Numbered from the stretch's first letter, positions 35,288 to 44,460 are shown. The stretch is 64,000 nt of DNA from Buttiauxella sp049686335 (GCF_049686335.1 NZ_JBAVHX010000010.1:620001-684000); one strand, 5' to 3'. Translations and numbers: made by a program. Notes: generated by a model not told the origin, from the letters alone.

Positions 35288-36742
35288 CTACTTGCTGATA
35301 ACGTATTCGTTTAACGACGCCATGCTGGTCTGATTGCGACCATTGCGTTTAGACAAATAGAGATACTTATCGGCCTGGGCAAGCTGCGAGTTAAACGCAT
35401 CAAGCAGCGTCTGTTTATCGGTGGAGGTTGCCGCAAGACCAATACTCACGGTGATAAACAGTGATTGTTGCTGGTAACGAAACGCTGTCAGTTCGATATC
35501 CTTACGGATTTGCTCGGCGATGGCATAACCTTCTTCTTCTGAGCGGGTGCTACAGGCAACAACAAACTCTTCGCCGCCAAGTCGCGCCACCAGTCCATTC
35601 TTGTCGACGGTTTGCGACAAACGCCGGGCAAACGCAGCCAACACCACGTCACCACATTCGTGACCGTAGTTATCATTTATGCGTTTGAAGTAATCAATAT
35701 CCAGCAGCATGACGCAGAGTTTTTGATCGGGTTGATGCATCAGTGGCGCTTTGTTTTTCAACGCCTCATAAAGACCTGAACGGGAGTAAACACCGGTAAG
35801 AAAGTCATAATCGGCGCGCAGCGAGGTCTGTTTGATAAGCCGGTTAATCGCATCCACGCTAACGGAAACGATAAGCGGGCAAATCGCCATGGTGGCAATC
35901 CCAAGGCGTGCGGAGAACATCTCACTCACCACCAACGGATTATTGGGATGAATAGTAATGATGGAGTTAGCGAGTAAAATAATCTCCGCCCCACCGGTGA
36001 CTAACGTCAGTAACGCGGTCACCGGCAACGGATAACGAATCGCACACCAGATCAGCGCTGGCAATGGAAACGCCAGGCTACCAGCACCGCCGATTGCCAC
36101 CGAAGCAAAGACGGAAATGATCACTCCCAGCAATGGGTAGATTTTTGACAGATGAAAATCGGGCAACTTCTTCCACTGCGGCCACTTCACCATCAGCAAA
36201 AAAGGCATCATTAAAACGCCGGTCGAAAACTGCTCGCTAAACCAGTCCGTAAATAATGAAATAAATTCACGGTAGTCTGAGGATGGGCCCGTTGAACCTA
36301 TTGAACCTAATAAAGAACTGATGACTGAACCAATCAGACAGGTATAAAAAAGATTATACGCATTGAGCGCCCAATTGTTTTCATCTTGCGTCCGGGAATA
36401 GCGTAGTAATAACCGCGCGACCACAATAACAAATACCATGTTCGACAAATTAATTATCGCCGACTGCCATCCCCAATGCGTGGTGAAGGCGTCGTACACC
36501 ACCATCGCGCTATAACAAACAAAATAATAGATCGCGCGGTTGAGGAACGGGTTGCGGACAAACACCGCCGCCAGCACCGCGTTGAGCGGCCAGAACAGCG
36601 ACAGCTCGTCAATCAAACGCAGTGACGCGCCAAAAAAATAGAACAATGTGGTAATGATAAATATATTTACGGCATTCGCTAAACGTTTATCTGGTGAAAA
36701 TAACTTAAGGTAATTTTGATTAGACATGCTTGTTTGACTCAT
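35288..36742 (-). CDS. dgcF: diguanylate cyclase DgcF (YneF-like), MASE1-GGDEF
   Basis: From the ATG at 36742 the protein has 484 residues (the ATG at 36727 is also possible). About eight membrane helices make up the first 300 residues, with FWPLNAVLAAVF as in MASE1 sensor domains. A GGDEF domain follows: DFLTGVYSRSGLYEA, MLLDIDYFKRINDNYGHECGD and the active site RLGGEEFVVAC. It should make cyclic di-GMP. Order uxaB-yneF-glsB as in E. coli supports the name, although yneG, present there, is absent here. A GGTACAA palindrome lies upstream. Confidence 0.9.
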   Translation of the reverse strand: MSQTSMSNQNYLKLFSPDKRLANAVNIFIITTLFYFFGASLRLIDELSLFWPLNAVLAAVFVRNPFLNRAIYYFVCYSAMVVYDAFTTHWGWQSAIINLSNMVFVIVVARLLLRYSRTQDENNWALNAYNLFYTCLIGSVISSLLGSIGSTGPSSDYREFISLFTDWFSEQFSTGVLMMPFLLMVKWPQWKKLPDFHLSKIYPLLGVIISVFASVAIGGAGSLAFPLPALIWCAIRYPLPVTALLTLVTGGAEIILLANSIITIHPNNPLVVSEMFSARLGIATMAICPLIVSVSVDAINRLIKQTSLRADYDFLTGVYSRSGLYEALKNKAPLMHQPDQKLCVMLLDIDYFKRINDNYGHECGDVVLAAFARRLSQTVDKNGLVARLGGEEFVVACSTRSEEEGYAIAEQIRKDIELTAFRYQQQSLFITVSIGLAATSTDKQTLLDAFNSQLAQADKYLYLSKRNGRNQTSMASLNEYVISK

Positions 36743-36813
36743 AATTATGCATGCACTGCGAAAAGAGTTTACACATCTGGATGAGTGCAAAAAATAAAAT
36801 TGAGCTTAGCATA

Positions 36814-36828
36814 TTGTACCTGGTACAA
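36814..36828 (-). promoter_or_regulatory. palindrome TTGTACC-t-GGTACAA upstream of dgcF
   Basis: A perfect seven-base palindrome about 75 bases before the dgcF start, in the spacer after glsB. Its GGTACAA core equals the core of the uxaB inverted repeat. It also contains TGGT-aca-ACC, the pattern of GntR-family (FadR subfamily) operators, to which ExuR and UxuR belong. Confidence 0.45.
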
Positions 36829-36869
36829 CCTGTTGGCAACCAGGTAATTGCGCAGCTTTACGTCATACT

Positions 36870-37796
36870 TTAAAAAATTGAACGACCTATCCGTTTGGCC
36901 AGAATTTCCAGGGCGGCCGTTCCCGCTAACGAGTTACCCGAGGTATCCAGTTCCGGGCACCAAACCGCAATCGACATCTCATGAGGAACGATGGCGATAA
37001 TTCCCCCACCCACGCCTGATTTACCCGGCATCCCTACGCGATAGGCAAACTCACCGGCTCCATCGTACATTCCGCTGGTGACCATCAGGGCATTGATTTG
37101 TCTGGCCTGCTGAGCGGTGAGAATCGGTTCTTCAAGGTGCAAGGCGCGCCCCTGATTTGCCAGGAATAAGAAGGTTTTCGCCAGTTCATTGCAGCTCATT
37201 TTCAGCGCGCAATAGTGGAAATAATTTTGCAATACGGTGATGACGTCGTTATCAAAATTACCAAAGGATTTCATCAGCCAGGCGATGGCCGCATTACGTG
37301 CCGAATGCTCGAACTCAGATTTCGCGACGCGCGTGTCGTAGGCCAGATCGGGTTGCCCGGCGATAGCACGCACCACCTCCAGCATTCGCTGTTTCGGCGC
37401 ACTCAGGCGGGTCTGCAACATATCGCACACCACCAACGCCCCGGCATTAATAAACGGGTTGCGCGGTTTGCCCTGTTCGAGTTCTAACTGAAGTAATGAA
37501 TTGAACGGCTGCCCCGAAGGCTCTTTACCGACGCGCGCCCAGATTTCATGCTCTTCATAACGTGCCATGGCCAGCGTCAGACTCAGCACTTTTGAAATGG
37601 ATTGAATCGAGAAACGCTCTGCCGCATCCCCGGCGCTAAACATTTCGCCGTCAACAGTGCATACCGAAATGCCCAGTTTGTTGCCAGGAATTTCAGCCAG
37701 TGCAGGAATGTAATCAGCGACTTTTCCCTGACCAATGAGTGGCCGAACCTGAGCCAGAATATCTTCGAGCAATTGATTATCTAACAGACCTGGCAC
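36870..37796 (-). CDS. glsB: glutaminase GlsB (YneH)
   Basis: A 308-residue protein from a GTG start (VPGLLDNQLLEDILAQ) with AGGAG seven bases upstream. It has the glutaminase-A fold relatives of beta-lactamases: the SxxK motif (FSIQSISKVLSL, near residue 67), NPFINAGALVVCDML and the SGMYDGAGEFAYRVGMPGKS loop. It hydrolyses glutamine to glutamate and ammonia. It matches E. coli GlsB in length and position between dgcF and sad. Confidence 0.96.
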   Translation of the reverse strand: MPGLLDNQLLEDILAQVRPLIGQGKVADYIPALAEIPGNKLGISVCTVDGEMFSAGDAAERFSIQSISKVLSLTLAMARYEEHEIWARVGKEPSGQPFNSLLQLELEQGKPRNPFINAGALVVCDMLQTRLSAPKQRMLEVVRAIAGQPDLAYDTRVAKSEFEHSARNAAIAWLMKSFGNFDNDVITVLQNYFHYCALKMSCNELAKTFLFLANQGRALHLEEPILTAQQARQINALMVTSGMYDGAGEFAYRVGMPGKSGVGGGIIAIVPHEMSIAVWCPELDTSGNSLAGTAALEILAKRIGRSIF

Positions 37797-37936
37797 TGCA
37801 AACTCCTGAATGGCGGGTATTTTACGCCCGCCAGTATATCAGAGCGTGCTTACGGGAGGCAGGTGAAAACACGCAACGGCACTGACAAGATGCATCTCGT
37901 AACAGGCGCAACGTCACTGCTTACCCGCCTGACAAA

Positions 37937-39313
37937 CTAGTGTCTGTTTTTCCACACGGTTTGCACGTTACAAAACTCATGCAGACCAAAATGCGAAAGC
38001 TCGCGGCCAAAGCCACTTTTCTTCACGCCACCAAACGCCACGCGCGGATCGCTGGCGCTATAACCGTTGATAAAGACCCCACCGCATTCGAGACGGGCGG
38101 CAAATTCCTCAGCTAATTCAGTATTAGCAGTAAACAGCGTAGCGGAAAGACCGAAGTCACTGTCATTAGCCAGTTCCAGAGCCTGTTCGGCGTCGCGAGC
38201 GACGGTAATTGTCGCCACCGGGCCAAACAATTCCTCGCGGAATACCAGCATTTCCGCTGTCACATTCCCCAGCACGGTTGGCGCATAGTAATTGCCCTTG
38301 CCCGCCAGTTTCTCCCCGCCCAGCAGCAATTTCGCCCCTTGATTAAGTGACGTTGTCACCTGCTGATGCAACTCATCCCGCAAGTCATAACGCGCCATCG
38401 GCCCGATGCAGGTCGCGTCGTCACCAGGCTCACCGATTTTCAGTGCCTGCACCGCGGCGATGAATTTTTCAGTGAAAGCATCCGCAATGCTCGCTTCAAT
38501 AATGAAACGTTTTGCCGCCGCACAGACTTGTCCGGTGTTCTGATAACGCCCAGCCACCGCCGCTTTTACCGCTTCATCAAGGTCGGCGTCGTTAAGCACG
38601 ATAAACGGATCGGAACCGCCTAACTCAAGCACACATTTTTTCAGGGCCGCACCGGCTTGAGCGCCAATCGCCGCACCTGCACGTCCACTGCCTGTTACCG
38701 TGACCGCCGCAATCCGATCGTCTTTAATCGCCTGGCTTACGCCATCGGGCGTGACGTTGACGACTTCAAACAGTCCTCGCGGGAAACCGGCTTCGACAAA
38801 CAACTGCTTAATGATTTGTGCGCATCCCATCACATTCGGCGCAGGCTTCAGCACGTAACTGTTACCCGCCAGAAGGATCGGTACTGCCCCGCGCAGCACT
38901 TGCCAGAGTGGGAAATTCCACGGCATTACCGCCAGAATGGCGCCCAGCGGACGGTACTCAATCACCGCCTGTTGGTTTTCCACCAATGTGCTTTCCGTTG
39001 CCAGCATCGCCGGGCCGTGTTCTGCGTACCAGTCACATAAATGGGCTGATTTAGCCACTTCGCCGCGCGCCTGGGTGACAGGTTTACCCATTTCAGCGGT
39101 GATCATTTGCGCCAGCGCTTCGGCGTGGTGGCGGACTGCCGCCCCCAGTGCGCGTAATTTATCGGCTCGCTCCGCCAGTGGCACTCCGCGCCAGATATTA
39201 AATGCCGCGTGATTCCCCGCCAGTGCGTTATCCAGCTGCTGCGTCGATGCAAAAGCGGTTGCTGAGAGCTGCTGTCCGTTAGCCGGATTAATTGAAATTG
39301 CGTGTGTGTTCAT
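37937..39313 (-). CDS. sad: NAD+-dependent succinate semialdehyde dehydrogenase Sad (YneI)
   Basis: From the ATG at 39313 (AGGGGACATC upstream) the protein has 458 residues, close to E. coli Sad (462). Aldehyde dehydrogenase signatures are MPWNFPLWQVLRG, VLELGGSDPFIVLND (general base Glu) and NTGQVCAAAKRFI (catalytic Cys). It oxidises succinate semialdehyde to succinate, used in putrescine and GABA catabolism. It is divergent from its LysR neighbour ptrR, known in E. coli to control it. An AATGA/TCATT palindrome lies in the shared promoter. Confidence 0.95.
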   Translation of the reverse strand: MNTHAISINPANGQQLSATAFASTQQLDNALAGNHAAFNIWRGVPLAERADKLRALGAAVRHHAEALAQMITAEMGKPVTQARGEVAKSAHLCDWYAEHGPAMLATESTLVENQQAVIEYRPLGAILAVMPWNFPLWQVLRGAVPILLAGNSYVLKPAPNVMGCAQIIKQLFVEAGFPRGLFEVVNVTPDGVSQAIKDDRIAAVTVTGSGRAGAAIGAQAGAALKKCVLELGGSDPFIVLNDADLDEAVKAAVAGRYQNTGQVCAAAKRFIIEASIADAFTEKFIAAVQALKIGEPGDDATCIGPMARYDLRDELHQQVTTSLNQGAKLLLGGEKLAGKGNYYAPTVLGNVTAEMLVFREELFGPVATITVARDAEQALELANDSDFGLSATLFTANTELAEEFAARLECGGVFINGYSASDPRVAFGGVKKSGFGRELSHFGLHEFCNVQTVWKNRH

Positions 39314-39380
39314 GATGTCCCCTGCATTTCGTTGATGCCCTAACCTTAAACCGGCGTGACAATCATGAAAAATGAATAAT

Positions 39381-39395
39381 AATGAGCGAGTCATT
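39381..39395. promoter_or_regulatory. LysR-type palindrome between sad and ptrR
   Basis: AATGA-gcgag-TCATT is a perfect 5-5-5 palindrome in the 101-base divergent promoter, about 20 bases before ptrR. LysR regulators usually bind such interrupted palindromes; PtrR is the obvious candidate. Confidence 0.45.
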
Positions 39396-39414
39396 CACGA
39401 ATTGAGAAAGGCTA

Positions 39415-40275
39415 ATGGATCTCACCCAACTTGAAATGTTTAATGCGGTCGCAGAAACCGGCAGCATCAGCGCGGCAGCGGTTAAGGTGCACCGTGTCCC
39501 GTCTAATCTCACCACCCGCATTAAGCAGCTTGAGGCCGACCTCGGTGTGGAGTTGTTTATCCGGGAAAACCAGCGTTTGCGCCTGGCTCCCGCTGGACAT
39601 AGTTTTCTGAGTTACAGCAAACGGATTCTGGCGTTAGTTGATGAAGCCCGGATGGCGGTGTCTGGCGATGAACCTCAGGGTATTCTTACGCTCGGTTCGC
39701 TGGAAAGCACTGCTGCGGTGCGCATTCCCAGTGTGCTGGCGATGTTTAACCAGCGTTTCCCCAAAATTCAGCTCTCGTTAGCCACGGGGCCATCGGGTGA
39801 TCAAATTGATGGCGTGCTGGATGGGCGGCTGTCAGCGGCATTTGTCGATGGCCCGATCCTGCATCCGTTACTGGAAGGGCTGGCGGTTTATGAAGAAGAG
39901 ATGGTGATTGTCGCCCCCGCCGACCACGCGGTGATTACCGATGCCCGGCAAGTGAGCGGTGCCAGTATTTATGCGTTTCGCGCCAACTGTTCGTACCGAC
40001 GGCATTTCGAAAGCTGGTTCCACGACCAGCAATCGCTGCCGGGGAAAATTCATGAGATGGAGTCTTACCACGGCATGCTGGCATGCGTTATTGCCGGAGC
40101 GGGAATTGCCCTGATGCCCAGAAGCATGCTGGAAAGTATGCCGGGCAGTCACCAGGTTTCAATATCGCCACTGCCCGAAGCGTGGCGATTCCTCAATACC
40201 TGGCTTATCTGGCGACGTGGTGCGAAAACCCGACAACTCGATGCGTTTATCGGGCTACTGAAACCCACACCTTAG
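39415..40275 (+). CDS. ptrR: LysR-family regulator PtrR (YneJ)
   Basis: A 286-residue LysR protein. The N-terminal helix-turn-helix is GSISAAAVKVHRVPSNLTTRIKQLEADLGVELF, followed by the effector domain ending with WLIWRRGAKTRQLDAFI. In E. coli its homologue YneJ/PtrR controls sad and glutaminase/putrescine-related genes. The divergent placement against sad is the same here. Its last bases overlap the stop codon of the convergent PhzF-family gene by four. Confidence 0.93.
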   Translation: MDLTQLEMFNAVAETGSISAAAVKVHRVPSNLTTRIKQLEADLGVELFIRENQRLRLAPAGHSFLSYSKRILALVDEARMAVSGDEPQGILTLGSLESTAAVRIPSVLAMFNQRFPKIQLSLATGPSGDQIDGVLDGRLSAAFVDGPILHPLLEGLAVYEEEMVIVAPADHAVITDARQVSGASIYAFRANCSYRRHFESWFHDQQSLPGKIHEMESYHGMLACVIAGAGIALMPRSMLESMPGSHQVSISPLPEAWRFLNTWLIWRRGAKTRQLDAFIGLLKPTP

Positions 40276-41069
40276 CCGCGCAACAACACTTTGCCGACCA
40301 GATAAGTCACCGCTTTCCCGCCGATAAGTACGCGGTCACCCGCAAGTTGGCAACGCAAATCACCACCACGTTGGGAAACCTGGCGGGCGAGCATCTGGGT
40401 TTTACCCAACTTTTGCGCCCAATAAGGGATCAGCATGGTATGCGTGGAACCGGTGACGGGATCTTCGGGCATCGACGACCCAGGTGAAAAGAAACGGCTG
40501 ACAAAGTCATAACCCTCTTCATCTGACGGTGCCGTGATGCACACTTTTTGATTCAGGGTACGCATCAGTGCAAAGTCAGGTTTTATGGCTTCAACCTGCT
40601 GCTGATTCTCAAGCACTACCGTCCAGGTGCGCCCGAGCCGGACTTCCTGATAATCACCGATCCCCAGCGAATCGAGCAACGCTTGTGGCGGCTCTACCGC
40701 ATCACTGCTGGTGGCCGGGAAATCAAGCGTCAGCCAGTCGCCATTGCGCGTAACGGTCAGCGGGCCGACGAAACGCGTAGCAAAATGAATCGCGGTTTCC
40801 GGGTAATTCAGATACTCAAAAATCACATGGGCGGTGGCGAGTGTCGCATGGCCGCACAGATTAACCTCCCCTTGCGTGGTAAACCAACGCAATTCAAACC
40901 CGCTATCGGTGGTGATAAAAAAAGCCGTTTCCGACTGGTTATGCTGACGCGTCATCGCCTGTAAGGTTTCATCTGGCAGCCATTCTGTCAGCGGGCAAAC
41001 CGCTGCCGCATTGCCACCAAAAGTGGAATCGGTAAACGCATCGACCATATAAAAATCAATTTGCTGCAT
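40272..41069 (-). CDS. PhzF-family isomerase-like protein (YddE/YHI9 type)
   Basis: From the ATG at 41069 (MQQIDFYMVDAFTDSTFGGN) it has 265 residues, the usual size for the family. PhzF signatures are GGNAAAVC, NQSETAFF with the catalytic Glu, TTQGEVNLCGHATLATAH and SMPEDPVTGSTHTM. PhzF enzymes isomerise compounds with a vinylogous hydrogen shift; the substrate of the enterobacterial members is unknown. It differs from E. coli YddE in many places and is not its direct orthologue. No phenazine genes are around, so phenazine synthesis is not implied. Confidence 0.88.
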   Translation of the reverse strand: MQQIDFYMVDAFTDSTFGGNAAAVCPLTEWLPDETLQAMTRQHNQSETAFFITTDSGFELRWFTTQGEVNLCGHATLATAHVIFEYLNYPETAIHFATRFVGPLTVTRNGDWLTLDFPATSSDAVEPPQALLDSLGIGDYQEVRLGRTWTVVLENQQQVEAIKPDFALMRTLNQKVCITAPSDEEGYDFVSRFFSPGSSMPEDPVTGSTHTMLIPYWAQKLGKTQMLARQVSQRGGDLRCQLAGDRVLIGGKAVTYLVGKVLLRG

Positions 41070-41235
41070 GGCATTTTCTCTCTGTCGTACCCAATGACTT
41101 CTACCATGCCACGAGATCCCCGAATAGCATGACAATTAAATGAGACTTTAATCACAAAAGCGGTTGTACCGCAGGATTGATGGTTTTATGATCGCCTCCT
41201 CTCCACACTTTTACTGACCAGCGCGAACCCCATTT

Positions 41236-42432
41236 ATGACCATAAGCAATGTCTCACGCAAAACTGCGTGGCTACGCGTCGTTACGCTCGCTGTCGCGGC
41301 CTTTATTTTTAACACCACGGAATTTGTCCCTGTCGGTTTGCTCTCTGACATCGCCGATAGTTTTGGCATGCAAACCGCACAGGTTGGGATCATGCTAACC
41401 ATCTACGCATGGGTAGTGGCGCTGATGTCCCTGCCGTTTATGCTGCTGACCAGCCAGGTCGAGCGAAAGCGGCTGTTAGTCAGCATTTTTGTCCTGTTTA
41501 TCGCAAGCCATGTGCTCTCATTCCTCGCCTGGAACTTCACCGTGCTGGTGATTAGCCGCATTGGTATCGCCTTTGCCCACGCTATTTTCTGGTCGATTAC
41601 CGCGTCGCTGGCAATTCGTATGGCGCCAGCTGGCAAAAAAGCGCAGGCGCTAAGTTTGATTGCCACCGGCACCGCACTTGCGATGGTATTAGGTTTACCG
41701 CTTGGGCGAGTCGTCGGGCAATATTTCGGCTGGCGCACCACCTTCTTCGCCATTGGCGTGATTGCAGCTATCACGTTGTTCTGCGTGATGAAACTGCTGC
41801 CAAAACTACCCAGCGAACATTCTGGCTCGCTGAAAAGCCTGCCCCTGCTGTTTAAGCGCCCGGCACTAATGAGTTTATATGTGTTAGTGGCCGTGGTCGT
41901 TACCGCGCATTACACGGCATACAGTTACATCGAGCCGTTTGTGCAAACCGTCGCCGGGCTGAGCGCCAATATGGCAACCTTCCTGCTGTTAGTGCTGGGC
42001 GGTGCCGGGATTATTGGCAGCGTGATGTTTGGTAAGTTAGGTAACCGACACTCATCATCGCTGGTCAGTGGCTCTATCGGTTTATTGGTACTGTGCCTCG
42101 CGTTACTGCTGCCTTCCGCAGAAAGCACCACTTACCTGACGCTGTTATGTCTGCTGTGGGGGGTGGCGATTATGGTTATCACGCTGGGTATGCAGGTCAA
42201 AGTTCTGGCGCTGGCACCTGATGCAACGGATGTCTCCATGGCGTTATTCTCGGGGATTTTCAATCTCGGGATTGGTGCGGGGGCATTGGTGGGTAATCAG
42301 GTGAGTCTGCATTTTGATATGTCGAGCATCGGTCTGGTCGGTGCGGTTCCGGCGCTGGTTGCACTTATCGGTTCGGTGTTAATTTTCCGCCGCTGGCCGG
42401 TGTCGTTAGAAGAAAAACCGCAACACGGTTAA
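41236..42432 (+). CDS. sotB: sugar/arabinose efflux transporter SotB (YdeA)
   Basis: A 398-residue major facilitator protein with 12 membrane segments, highly similar to E. coli SotB along its whole length (AFIFNTTEFVPVGLLSDIA, AHAIFWSITASLAIRMAP, GMQVKVLALAPDATDVSMAL). It exports arabinose, IPTG and similar sugars from the cytoplasm. Same position upstream of marC as in E. coli. A palindrome follows the stop codon. Confidence 0.96.
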   Translation: MTISNVSRKTAWLRVVTLAVAAFIFNTTEFVPVGLLSDIADSFGMQTAQVGIMLTIYAWVVALMSLPFMLLTSQVERKRLLVSIFVLFIASHVLSFLAWNFTVLVISRIGIAFAHAIFWSITASLAIRMAPAGKKAQALSLIATGTALAMVLGLPLGRVVGQYFGWRTTFFAIGVIAAITLFCVMKLLPKLPSEHSGSLKSLPLLFKRPALMSLYVLVAVVVTAHYTAYSYIEPFVQTVAGLSANMATFLLLVLGGAGIIGSVMFGKLGNRHSSSLVSGSIGLLVLCLALLLPSAESTTYLTLLCLLWGVAIMVITLGMQVKVLALAPDATDVSMALFSGIFNLGIGAGALVGNQVSLHFDMSSIGLVGAVPALVALIGSVLIFRRWPVSLEEKPQHG

Positions 42433-42450
42433 CACGGTTAATGTTGAGAT

Positions 42451-42476
42451 GTCGGGTGGCGTCCTGCTCACCCGAC
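42451..42476. terminator. palindrome between sotB and marC, REP- or terminator-like
   Basis: GTCGGGTG and CACCCGAC frame a ten-base loop, 19 bases after the sotB stop and facing marC. Shape and sequence resemble a degenerate REP; it may serve as shared terminator of the two convergent genes. Confidence 0.6.
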
Positions 42477-42498
42477 AACCCTTTAATGGATGTCGTAA

Positions 42499-43170
42499 TC
42501 AACTGGCTGGGAAATGAGTAATAATTTCCAGCACACCATTAATAATAAACTGCACGCCCATACACACCAGCAAGAAGCCCATCAGACGGGAAATAGCCTC
42601 AATTCCGCTTTTACCCACCAGACGCATAATCGCGCCTGAACTGCGTAAACTCCCCCACAAAATAATCCCTACCAAAGCAAAAATTAATGGTGGCGCCACT
42701 AGCACCACCCAGTTAGAAAAACTGACACCGTGCTCGACCGTTGAGGATGAGCTGATGATCATCGCAATGGTACCCGGCCCTGCGGTGCTTGGCATCGCCA
42801 GCGGCACAAAGGCAATATTAGTATCCGGCTCTTGTTCCATTTCTTCTGCTTTGGAGTGCGCCTCAGGCGACTCATGGGCTTTTTGTTGCGGGAACAACAT
42901 ACGGAAGCCAATAAACGCAACAATTAAACCACCCGCAATACGCAGGCCTGGGATGGAGATACCAAAGGTATTCATCACCACCTGCCCGGCGTAATACGCG
43001 ACCATCATGATAATGAATACATTGACTGACGCCATCAACGCGGTTTTATCACGGGCCTTTTTGTTCATATCTCCGGCGAGACCAAGGAACAATGCTACCG
43101 TAGTCAGTGGGTTAGCCAGCGGCAACAGCACCACCAACCCCAACCCTATGGCCTTAATCAACTCCATCAT
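42499..43170 (-). CDS. marC: inner-membrane protein MarC
   Basis: A 223-residue protein of the MarC/UPF0056 family with six membrane helices, near identical in pattern to E. coli MarC (KAIGLGLVVLLPLANPLTTV, GISIPGLRIAGGLIVAFIGF, FVPLAMPSTAGPGTIAM). The first of two ATGs aligns with the E. coli start and has AGGA six bases upstream. Despite its name it has no proven role in multiple antibiotic resistance. It is divergent from marRAB, sharing the mar regulatory region. Confidence 0.96.
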   Translation of the reverse strand: MMELIKAIGLGLVVLLPLANPLTTVALFLGLAGDMNKKARDKTALMASVNVFIIMMVAYYAGQVVMNTFGISIPGLRIAGGLIVAFIGFRMLFPQQKAHESPEAHSKAEEMEQEPDTNIAFVPLAMPSTAGPGTIAMIISSSSTVEHGVSFSNWVVLVAPPLIFALVGIILWGSLRSSGAIMRLVGKSGIEAISRLMGFLLVCMGVQFIINGVLEIITHFPAS

Positions 43171-43270
43171 CTTTAGTCCTTAACGTCCGATATATAAGCG
43201 ATGCACAGTATAGCAGCCAGGGCTGTGAACTTGAGTTAAACGATTTAGCTTAATGTTAAAACTGAACCGT

Positions 43271-43368
43271 TTTAGCAATTCGTGGCATCGCTTATTCATC
43301 ACGTTGACTTATGCTTGCCTGAGCAATAATATCTGCCGTGATTAAATGTACTTGCCTGGGCAATCAAA
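43271..43368 (+). promoter_or_regulatory. mar promoter and operator (marbox, MarR sites I and II)
   Basis: The E. coli layout is preserved. A marbox-like TTTAGCAATTCGTGGCATCG lies at 43271-43290. The promoter has -35 TTGACT (43304) and -10 TAATAT (43327) with a 17-base spacer. MarR site I (ATGCTTGCCTGAGCAATAA) overlaps the promoter and site II (GTACTTGCCTGGGCAATCA) lies just before the marR start. MarA activates through the marbox, MarR represses. Confidence 0.9.
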
Positions 43369-43803
43369 ATGACAAACAAAGACAATCTGTTTAACGAAAT
43401 GATCCCGCTCGGGCAGCTCATCTATATGGTTAACCAGTACAAGGAACGCCTGCTTAACGAGCATCTTTCCCCGCTGGATGTCACCTCAACGCAATTTAAA
43501 GTGCTCTGCTCTATCTACCGCGCAGAGTGCATTACGCCGATGGCGCTGAAAAAATCGCTTTCAGTGGATCTCGGTGCGTTAACTCGCATGTTAGACCGCT
43601 TGTTGTGTAAGGGATGGATTGAACGCTTACCCAACCCCAATGACAAACGCGGCGTGTTGATACAGTTGACTCCTGCAGGAAAAACGCTCTGCGAAAAATG
43701 CCGCAGTCTTTTGGGGCAAAGCATGCATCAAGAACTGATAAAAAACCTGACAGCCGATGAAGTCGATACGCTTTATCACTTGCTATCCAAGGTATTACCG
43801 TAA
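43369..43803 (+). CDS. marR: multiple antibiotic resistance repressor MarR
   Basis: A 144-residue winged-helix repressor matching E. coli MarR (IPLGQLIYMVNQYKERLL, LDVTSTQFKVLCSIYR, LGALTRMLDRLLCKGWIERL, NDKRGVLIQLT). The cysteine in the CLICKGW-equivalent segment (LLCKGW), which E. coli MarR uses to sense copper and oxidants, is kept. It represses its own operon through the two sites upstream. The start is ATG here, right after operator site II. First gene of marRAB. Confidence 0.97.
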   Translation: MTNKDNLFNEMIPLGQLIYMVNQYKERLLNEHLSPLDVTSTQFKVLCSIYRAECITPMALKKSLSVDLGALTRMLDRLLCKGWIERLPNPNDKRGVLIQLTPAGKTLCEKCRSLLGQSMHQELIKNLTADEVDTLYHLLSKVLP

Positions 43804-43823
43804 ACCTGAAAAGAGGTGAAACG

Positions 43824-44198
43824 ATGTCCAGACGGAACAATGATTCAGTAACAATTCAAAGTATTTTGGACTGGATTGAAGAGAACCTGGAAAACCCTCT
43901 GTCCCTGGAGAAGGTTTCGCAGCGTTCTGGCTACTCGAAGTGGCACCTGCAAAGGATGTTTAAAAAAGAAACCGGTCATTCATTAGGCCAGTACATCCGC
44001 AATCGCAAATTGACCGAGATCGCCCTGAAGCTGAAACAAAGCAACGAGCCGATTCTCTATTTAGCCGAACAATACGGGTTTGAGTCCCAACAGACACTCA
44101 CACGCACGTTCAAGAATTACTTTTCTGTACCACCTCACCGCTTCCGCGTGGCGTGTTCAGGTGGTGAAGGAAAGTACATTCATCCGCTAAATCATTAA
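43824..44198 (+). CDS. marA: transcriptional activator MarA
   Basis: A 124-residue AraC/XylS-type regulator consisting of the DNA-binding domain only, as in E. coli. Both helix-turn-helix units are conserved (LSLEKVSQRSGYSKWHLQRM and EPILYLAEQYGFESQQTLTR). The C-terminal tail after PPHRFR is diverged from E. coli but keeps HPLNH. It turns on efflux, porin-regulating and oxidative-stress genes at marboxes. Twenty bases after marR with a GAGGTGA ribosome binding site. Confidence 0.97.
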   Translation: MSRRNNDSVTIQSILDWIEENLENPLSLEKVSQRSGYSKWHLQRMFKKETGHSLGQYIRNRKLTEIALKLKQSNEPILYLAEQYGFESQQTLTRTFKNYFSVPPHRFRVACSGGEGKYIHPLNH

Positions 44199-44250
44199 TA
44201 TTATTAACAAATGCTATGCAACCGTCTGTTGATTCAGACACCGAGGATTT

Positions 44251-44460
44251 ATGAAACGTTTTATCGGCGCAGCCAGCCTGCTTTTGATTCTGGCTTCCGC
44301 TAATGCTCTGGCAGAGCAATCAAGTCATTTCAGTGCCACTCAGACCAATCAGGGCAACATGATTATCCCATCGTCTGAAAGCCATGCCGACAATAGCCAT
44401 ACGATTGGCGATAAATCAGAATTCCTGGGGACGCCGTACTACCAGGAAAACACACTTTAA
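44251..44460 (+). CDS. marB: MarB, small periplasmic protein of the mar operon
   Basis: A 69-residue exported protein with signal peptide (MKRFIGAASLLLILASANAL, then AEQ) and the MarB-like mature part ending in KSEFLGTPYYQENTL. GAGGA precedes the ATG. E. coli MarB lowers mar expression from the periplasm by an unknown route. Third gene of marRAB. Confidence 0.9.
   Translation: MKRFIGAASLLLILASANALAEQSSHFSATQTNQGNMIIPSSESHADNSHTIGDKSEFLGTPYYQENTL

Noticed and set aside
40272..41069. Phenazine biosynthesis, suggested by the PhzF-family gene.
   Set aside because: No other phz genes are present; PhzF-like proteins of unknown substrate are common in enterobacteria.
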